Positions 57,901 to 64,000 of a stretch of DNA of 64,000 nt are shown in pieces; the first letter of the stretch is position 1, and each line of letters starts with the position of its first letter. The position numbers and the translations under genes were made by a program. Where the stretch lies: the NCBI GenBank assembly GCA_946902875.1, contig OX336354.1, positions 6,855,247-6,919,246 on the forward strand, read 5' to 3'. This stretch comes from Nematopogon swammerdamellus (taxonomy: Eukaryota; Arthropoda; Insecta; Lepidoptera; Adelidae). The notes beneath the pieces are model-generated. The model was not told the origin of the DNA and made no database searches. It saw only the letters and a list, made by a program, of their open reading frames with translations.

Positions 57901-58949
57901 GTTTATTTCTATAATGTCGGTGGCCGTGTGCCGAGTACTCGGAGAATGTCGTAAGACTAATGGCATCGGTAGCAAGCAGCAACCCCTCACCTCCGCCCGC
58001 CTCCCCCGCGCTGCTCGCTCCATGGAAAGTGGTCGCAAATTAATAGTATGCAATGGTGTCGATAGTCCTTTTACTTACATCTTCAATAAATACAGCTGAA
58101 AAAATATATTGTGGGGAATATTAAACTCGTTTTAATAACTATTCATTATTGTCATCGCAAATATAATTTAAAAAAAACAAAAAATTGTCAACAAACTATT
58201 GTCTTAACTAAATAGAGGCTGTATTTTTTCTCAATGAAACGATACATTATGCATGCACATATATGTACATATTATGCAACAAAGAATGTGATTTTGAAGA
58301 TTTCTTTATTTATGAAATATGTTTCAGGGGCCCTGATATTCAATTACCTGTACACATTTTTCATTTGGTTAAAATAGCACCGCCGTAAATAATATTTTCA
58401 GTGATATTTTTCGAATGAGCTTTAAGTAGTAATCTACGGATTGAATCAGAGTTTTTGAACACGATTACTAAGTCAATACGATTGTCGCACTGTCGACATC
58501 ATCGTTACTGCATGCGACCACTGCGTAGTCCTTTCACCACTCGGTCGCACATGCTGGGTTTGGGTCAAACGCCCTCAGAGAGTGTTTTAGGAGGAAACCC
58601 TTTGTAAAGTCCGCACTGCCCCGCCGTTTGTAAGCTCTACTAGCCCAGTTATAGACCTTCTTTACATTCATTTAGCTAGCTAGCTGCTAGTGAAGTAGAG
58701 AAGGGTAGTCAGCGTTTACTTTGAACATTCTACCTGTCTTGTGCTGCTTAGAAGACAGATCAAGTGAAACGGACTTCACCACCCTTTCATCCCTAAAAAC
58801 GAAAATTCTTTGAGCTTTATATCTTTAGAAGGGTGGGCTATTCTTGGATTCAGAAATATGTTTCTTCGATTTAACCCTAATATCCCTGTTCAAGAAATTG
58901 GAGGTATCAGGAGTGCAGCAGACGGTGAGAGTTGAGTGCGCGTGCGTAG
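54909..58949 (+). other. intron between the H/H' region and exon I
   Basis: No repeat of the main families was recognised. An imperfect hairpin (cgatcac / gtgatcg) lies near 55181-55218. Open frames at 56.2-56.8 and 57.7-58.1 kb occur on both strands and look accidental. Confidence 0.65.
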
Positions 58950-59090
58950 GTGCTGTATGACGGCAAGCTGTCGAGCGGTATCGTGTTCATGTACAACCCG
59001 GTGGCGACGGACGGGCAGCTCTGCCTACAGTCGGCACCCAAGGGGAACGTCTCGTACTTCGTCCACACGCCACACGCTCTTATGCTTCAG
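58950..59090 (+). CDS. rg: neurobeachin/rugose internal exon I
   Basis: This 47-codon phase 0-0 exon encodes [19 protein letters not shown], then [19 protein letters not shown] and HTPHALMLQ, ending at donor cag|gtacat. VLYDGKL and the [11 protein letters not shown] end are almost identical to Drosophila Rugose and vertebrate NBEA as I recall them. The acceptor (gagtgcgcgtgcgtag) has almost no pyrimidine tract, so it is weak by consensus. That fits regulated splicing just downstream of the alternative H/H' region. Confidence 0.95.
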
Positions 59091-59462
59091 GTACATTTTA
59101 ATTTTCATTCAGGTACACTTTTAACGTTCCTATTGTGTAGGTAACGTTATACCTATGTACATACATCAGCGTATATTCAATTAAATTCAAACTTTTATTC
59201 TCTTTAGGTAACAAGTTACACTTAGGTTAATCAAACATATGTTACAATAAGATAACTGTTTATTGTTCCATGTTATGGTCCAACCAACCAAGAAATAGGC
59301 CATTGTCAATCTAACTATAGGTATAATCAGATGGTGACACCAAATTTATATTGAAACATTAGCTTGAAATATCCACGTCACTGGTGCACGCGTATGGTAC
59401 ATGTACCGCCGAGCACCTATAACTGTGCGCTGCTGTTCTAAGAGGTGTGAATGTCTAAACAG

Positions 59463-59608
59463 GACGTGAAAGCAGTGGTGACGCATTCCATCCATAGCGC
59501 GCTCAACTCCATCGGCGGCGTGCAGGTGTTGTTCCCTCTGTTCTCCCAGTTGGATCTGCCTCACGACACCAATGGCGCCAACGACGCCAAGAGGGACCCA
59601 CTGCTCTG
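59463..59608 (+). CDS. rg: neurobeachin/rugose internal exon J
   Basis: The acceptor gtgaatgtctaaacag leads to 146 nt encoding [19 protein letters not shown], then [19 protein letters not shown] and [10 protein letters not shown], ending TG|gtgact (phase 2). The [27 protein letters not shown] block is a hallmark of neurobeachin and LRBA after the lectin domain, in the armadillo-like helical region. The split TG/C codon gives Cys at the start of exon K. Confidence 0.96.
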
Positions 59609-61669
59609 GTGACTATTCCATTCCTTTTTAACGGACACCACAAACGTAACAGGCAAAAAACACCAAAGAAAAGCTGGAACCAAACGCAGTGTCTAAAACT
59701 TTATAATTTAGGCTCGTTGAAACTTTTCGTTCTATCTACAAAAACACTCATTCTAATATCTCAAGCAATTTACCTCGCCTATACACATTCATACAAAAAT
59801 TTAATAAAAGAATTTAATGAACAACATAAATTAAAGTGACATTTTCCTAATTAAGCTTAATTTATGAGGTGCTGGCATATTTTTCATCATAATTACTCGT
59901 ATAGCTCTGTGGAGGTCTTCCTCGTCACCTGGCGATGTTATGGCCCGGCAGGGGGCGGGGGAGGCAGCACGAGTATTGGTTTAATTGTTGACGCCGCTGA
60001 TCACATTGTCGTCCGCCGGTCGAGACTCGAGACCCTTCTTCAAACAGAATCGAACAATCGATGAAACATTCGAGAACCTATTAAATTCCTCTAGGGACGC
60101 GATGCCTGACAAAGTAACGTTTCTATTATTTGCGAAGAATGTTCTAATAACTGCCTCTGGCCTCCCGTCTCTCGCTTCCCCTTGCCGTAGTGCCCCGCCC
60201 GCGGCCGTCTCTATCGATTCAGTCGCTGAAACTGTCCGTGCATCAAACGGTTCTGCGGGGCGCGGGCGCGCGCGGGAGGGTGCCACGACAAAAGCCTCTC
60301 ATGTCCCCAACTTTAAATTTATGCGTCTCCTTATTCGTCTGCACTGACCCTCTAATCTGGAGAGGGCGCCTCGAGATAATTTTAGGGGCCCAAGTTTTAG
60401 ATTGGATTGTAGAGCTAGCTGTATTCAAGTTTTCGTATTTATTCGATTTCGTTCGTGCGCTCCTAATTGGCTCTTGAAATTATTTTTTAACTTTTAACGA
60501 AGCCTTAAATTTCATTTTATATTCCGAACTGAACAAGTACGTAAAATGACCTTCGTGCTCACAAATTCAAATTATCATAAAGGTCATATAATAAGACTTA
60601 TTCTCATCTACGGACTTTCTCTTTGTCAAGATTACTTTATATTAATTCCATTTTAATATTTCTACACGAACTTAGGTTTATTTATTTGCTAACACCTCGT
60701 CATCATTATTCTGTTCACGGTACTTATTAGAGGTACAATTCACCAGGTGAAGGCAGACGGTAGGATTCCATACCTCCAGTGAGCCACTAGTCTAGTGGGC
60801 GTCTCTTCAACACAGAAAGTGCATTTAGCCGGATAATAGGTACCTCCGCTCCACGCCCCACCGCCGCATTCACTCGGAATATTAATGAGCGAGAATCGAC
60901 GAATGGGTCTTAGCACAGTTTACCACTGAGCCGCTAAATTTGCGACGAGGGCGGCTATTACGTTGTCTCTTTGAAATTTGTGTGAATAGTTGGGTGCGAA
61001 ATAATTATGGATTTCGGTATTATGTACTTCATTTTGATTAATAACGCCGTAGTCAATAATAGCATAATAGTTTCAACACAAAATTTATTTTTTCCTCTAA
61101 TAAACTCACAAATAGAAAACTAATAAAATCAAATTCGTATAAGCCAAACGAGAATGAAATAATTAAATAATCTTCAAAAACTTTTTAAAATCTAAGATCT
61201 TTCTTAATTTTCCATCTTCATTAAAATTATAAGTGAGATTAGACACTAGAGATTAGACTATTATTATAGAGTTCTAGACTATTAGATATTGTACCGTGTG
61301 TGGCCGGTACTTTAAAAGAATAGCCCCACTGCATCTCTCCCCGTGTATGTCGTAAAAGGCGACTAAGGGATATGGCTCCCTTCTTATATTACTAGGTGGT
61401 AGGGTTTAACCCGCCCGGGTTGATACCACCGCACTGAATGAAAGGTCGGTCGAAACGGCTATGTAAATAGTTTGTGTTTTCCGTCCAGTTCAGTGTAGCC
61501 GGCACGAACGGAGGGAAGCACTGACGTGGCACCAAGTTCACCCGGTGTTTTGGGCTGACATCACGGATGTTGCAGGCGATGTAGCCAACCGTGTCAGTTT
61601 CCATAAAAAAAAAGACAGGTCCGCTGGTCATGCATGAGTTGTGAGGTGCGGGTGTGTATGTGTGCGCAG
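59609..61669 (+). other. intron J-K (2.1 kb)
   Basis: It contains a GC-rich patch (59940-60290) open on both strands without recognisable protein, AT-rich filler, and the SINE-A copy abutting exon K. Confidence 0.75.
61291..61613 (+). repeat. SINE-A tail with LINE-tail-like head, next to exon K
   Basis: A nearly intact copy in sense orientation whose poly(A) ends at 61613, 56 bp before neurobeachin exon K. It has the same head as the copies at 5.2 and 47.8 kb. Confidence 0.87.
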
Positions 61670-61883
61670 CTCGAAGCTGCTCGGCTTCATCTGCTCGCTG
61701 GTGGAGTCGTGCGGCACGGTGCAACAGCACATGGTGCAGTGTCGTGGGTTCCTGGTAGTTTCGTTCATGCTGCAGCGCTGCAACCGCGACCACCTCACGG
61801 CGGACACGCTCGCCTCCTTCCTCCACCTCACCAAACACCTCGTCACCTGCTGCTCCCCTAATTCCGATTTACTGCTCAAACAG
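61670..61883 (+). CDS. rg: neurobeachin/rugose internal exon K
   Basis: This is the last visible exon, 214 nt, phase 2 in and phase 0 out, between acceptor tatgtgtgcgcag and donor cag|gtaagc. It encodes [20 protein letters not shown], then [40 protein letters not shown] and [11 protein letters not shown], matching Drosophila Rugose closely. A SINE poly(A) ends only 56 bp before the exon, so the branch point must lie in that short gap or in the SINE. The rest of the gene (PH, BEACH and WD40 region) is beyond the window. Confidence 0.95.
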
Positions 61884-62582
61884 GTAAGCGCTCAATTCAA
61901 GTAAGTACGTAAATAAAGTTTTCGAATACGATACTCCAATTCCGATTAATACGAGAAAGGATCGAGCTTCGGGCGAGCAATTTCGAAATTAAATATTAAA
62001 TATGCCTTCGAACAATACATAATCATCCCTTTCATCTGAATGGAAACCCTCCTTCAATTGATTCTCTTTTAACTTTATTAAGCCTATGAAATCTTACTTT
62101 TTGAATAATAAAGGGTTTCTAAGTGATATACATTTTCACAATTATTGCAAAATTTAGGTAAATTTACAACCTTGAGCTGGATTTATTTTTATGTATTTCT
62201 TTATTGTCCGTTATATTGTGTGAAGCATATCTATCAGTATTACTGCCGGTTGATAATCTTGTTTAAATTATGTTTATATTTGCAGGTTTAATTTGTGCTT
62301 TGTTTGCTGTGTGTCCGCTGGTTGCGTATACTTATTATTTTTGTTTCTGGTGATTGTTAGCGCATGCGCACTCTTGCTTCGACCCCTTCATTATTTCTGT
62401 GAACCTATCTCTTATTTTGTCCTACACCACACGTTCAACGTATTTTGCTTTCTCTTTTGCCTATATCCTTCTTGATTCACAAAGCGCACTGTTTCCAAGT
62501 AGTCAAGTTATTCATTATGTCATACAAAATAATTTATCATCACATTGTCACATCACCTGTATGAAATGTTGTATTCACGAAA

Positions 62583-63001
62583 AAATTTCCTCTACACAGG
62601 TTGTAATCAGACGTGAGGCATTTATAACTGCGTGTTCTGTTCGTCATTGTGAACAACTACAAAAAAAAATTACCTCTACACAGGTTGTAATCAGACGTGA
62701 GGCATTTATAACTGCGTGTTCTGTTCGTCATTGTGAACAACTACAAAAAAAAATTACCTCTACACAGGTTGTAATCAGACGTGAGGCATTTATAACTGCG
62801 TGTTCTGTTCGTCATTGTGAACAACTACGAAAAAATTACCTTTACTCAGGTTATAATCAGACGTGAGGCATTTATAACTGCCTGTTCTGTTCGTCATTGT
62901 GAATAACTACGAAAAAATTTCCTTTACACAGGTTATAATCAGACGTGAGGCATTTATAACTGCGTGTTCTGTTCGTCATTGTGAACACACTACGAAAACA
63001 A
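62583..63001 (+). repeat. minisatellite, five units of 82-84 bp
   Basis: Each unit has caggttgtaatcagacgtga, ggcatttataactgcgtgtt and ctgttcgtcattgtgaac. The first three units have an 84-bp period and keep an open frame; the last two are 82 bp through A-run shortening. Confidence 0.97.
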
Positions 63002-63435
63002 GTGAAATGTTCACATACATATATCGAGTCATAATTTCTTGATCTTAATAATGTTTGCTTACAACCACAACCATGTTCGAAATGAAGAGATGAAGATCTT
63101 GTTAATGATTATTAGTAATGGATTGCAAGCTGCTTAAGGTTATAAAAACTAGGAAATGTTTTGAGATAATTCATTGATTTATATGATACTAGCTGAGCCC
63201 GCGGCTCCGCTCGCGTGAAATTCGTATTCCAAAGAAGAATGTAAGTAACTAAGGGCGAGGCCGAAGGCCGAGCTGCGTTCAGGTAAACCAAAAACCCTCT
63301 TCCGCCTTCGGGCCTCGCCCTTAAAGACTTCCTTTCTTCGATAGAATATAATATAGTTTACTCAATCTATTTATTTCATAAAAATAAAAAAGTAATATTA
63401 ATAACTAAAGAATTAAACCTACCTAACAAACATTA

Positions 63436-63890
63436 AAATAACTATCAAAACGGGCATTTTAAAATGTTCTTAGAGCACTTGCGGCATTACCCCGCTGGAT
63501 GGCAAGGCTTACCCTTTGAATGAAGTACATAAGCCCTTGATGGCGGGACACCAGTTCCGTCAACCAGCTCAAGCCTCTTTTGGCTTCACTGCTCCACGGA
63601 CCGAGGGTTTCAACCGCAAACGCAACAAATTCGAAATCTTTAATTATATTTCTATATTTGCTGCGTTTGAGGCTCTCCGCCCCAGCCTCGGCCGCGCCAG
63701 CCGCTCTTGAAGATGTCCTAACGTGACTTGGAGCCAATGTGAGAACAAAAGTGGCGTCCCACATAAAAGAACTACCCTTAGTCCATGGCACTAAGGTGAT
63801 AGCATCGGGCCTCTTGCCATCCAGCCGGGAATAACCGCGAGGTTCTAGGATGCACGGTATATTTGCCGTTAGAAGCGTGGACTTTATAAT
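63436..63890 (-). mobile_element. transposon-derived coding relic (RT-associated C-terminal domain)
   Basis: The - strand reads GYSRLDGKRPDAITLVPW, then TKGSSFMWDATFVLTLAPSH, FVAFAVETLGPW and RVSLAIQRGNAASALRTF. The PDxxTLVPW...WD.T...VETLGPW...IQRGNAAS pattern is a domain I associate with reverse-transcriptase-bearing transposons in many invertebrates. Only the last part is here. Confidence 0.6.
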
Positions 63891-64000
63891 AAAATTTAAA
63901 TTAAATTAACTTAATCTTAATATTAATTAACTTTATTCGAGAGGGTTTAGCTTCTTCCTGAACGCAGCTCGGCCCTCGGCCTCGCCCTTAGTTACTTGCT

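Larger units (their letters stand above)
61884..64000 (+). other. intron downstream of exon K (incomplete)
   Basis: It holds the 84-bp minisatellite, a LINE-type tail at 63187-63330 with cggccttcgggcctcgccc-like blocks, and the reverse transposon relic at 63.4-63.9 kb. The next neurobeachin exon is not reached. Confidence 0.75.

Noticed and set aside
56199..58099. Cluster of short open frames on both strands
   Set aside because: No homology recognised, no paired splice sites in phase, opposite-strand overlaps typical of chance.
62354..62866. 170-codon frame with repeated 28-residue unit
   Set aside because: A by-product of the 84-bp minisatellite; breaks in the last two units and has no known domain.

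Overview
The window is nuclear DNA of an insect, most likely a moth or butterfly. It is AT-rich, has large introns, and is packed with SINE, LINE and foldback-element debris whose 3' ends (a 'CGTAAAAGGCGACTAAGGGA' block, an RTE-type tail ending in TGATGATGA, 'actagctg(t/a)gcccgcggctcc' LINE tails) look lepidopteran to me. The species cannot be named from the sequence.

One host protein gene occupies the whole window on the + strand: a neurobeachin / rugose (rg) ortholog, a BEACH-family PKA-anchoring trafficking protein. Eleven consecutive internal exons are visible (6208-6334, 15502-15602, 16768-16863, 44043-44164, 47551-47676, 49662-49782, 53813-53959, 54112-54168, 58950-59090, 59463-59608, 61670-61883). 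Joined, they give 1398 nt, exactly 466 codons with no stop, covering the end of the N-terminal armadillo-like region, the concanavalin-A-like lectin domain and the start of the following helical region. The 5' exons and the DUF/PH/BEACH/WD40 part lie outside the window. Around 54.1-54.9 kb there is evidence for unrecognised alternative splicing: an in-frame 399-nt extension of the 19-codon exon to a second donor at 54567, and an extra in-frame 36-codon exon at 54801-54908.

The two largest introns (6335-15501 and 16864-44042) contain nine identical 73-nt tRNA-Ala(AGC) genes, seven on + and two on -, each followed by a T-run. All nine carry U at position 40 of the anticodon stem, the base that, as I recall, distinguishes the silk-gland-specific from the constitutive alanine tRNA of Bombyx. 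This looks like a silk-type alanine tRNA cluster nested in neurobeachin introns.

The 27-kb intron also holds a non-LTR retrotransposon at about 30.5-35.4 kb with intact ORF1 (PHD-like finger, coiled coil) and ORF2 (endonuclease plus reverse transcriptase, 963 aa), in sense orientation to the host gene. Other TE material includes RTE-type and jockey/CR1-type 3' fragments, and SINEs that combine a 5S-rRNA-like, a tRNA-like or a LINE-tail-like head with a related core. There are also several foldback or MITE elements (20845-21162, 21924-22171, 49812-50029, 52290-52890, 48243-48509 and others), two minisatellites (5 x 95 bp at 41421-41895, 5 x about 84 bp at 62583-63001) and a CA/CG microsatellite block at 46.83-47.06 kb. 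No CRISPR, bacterial gene or complete second host protein gene was found.
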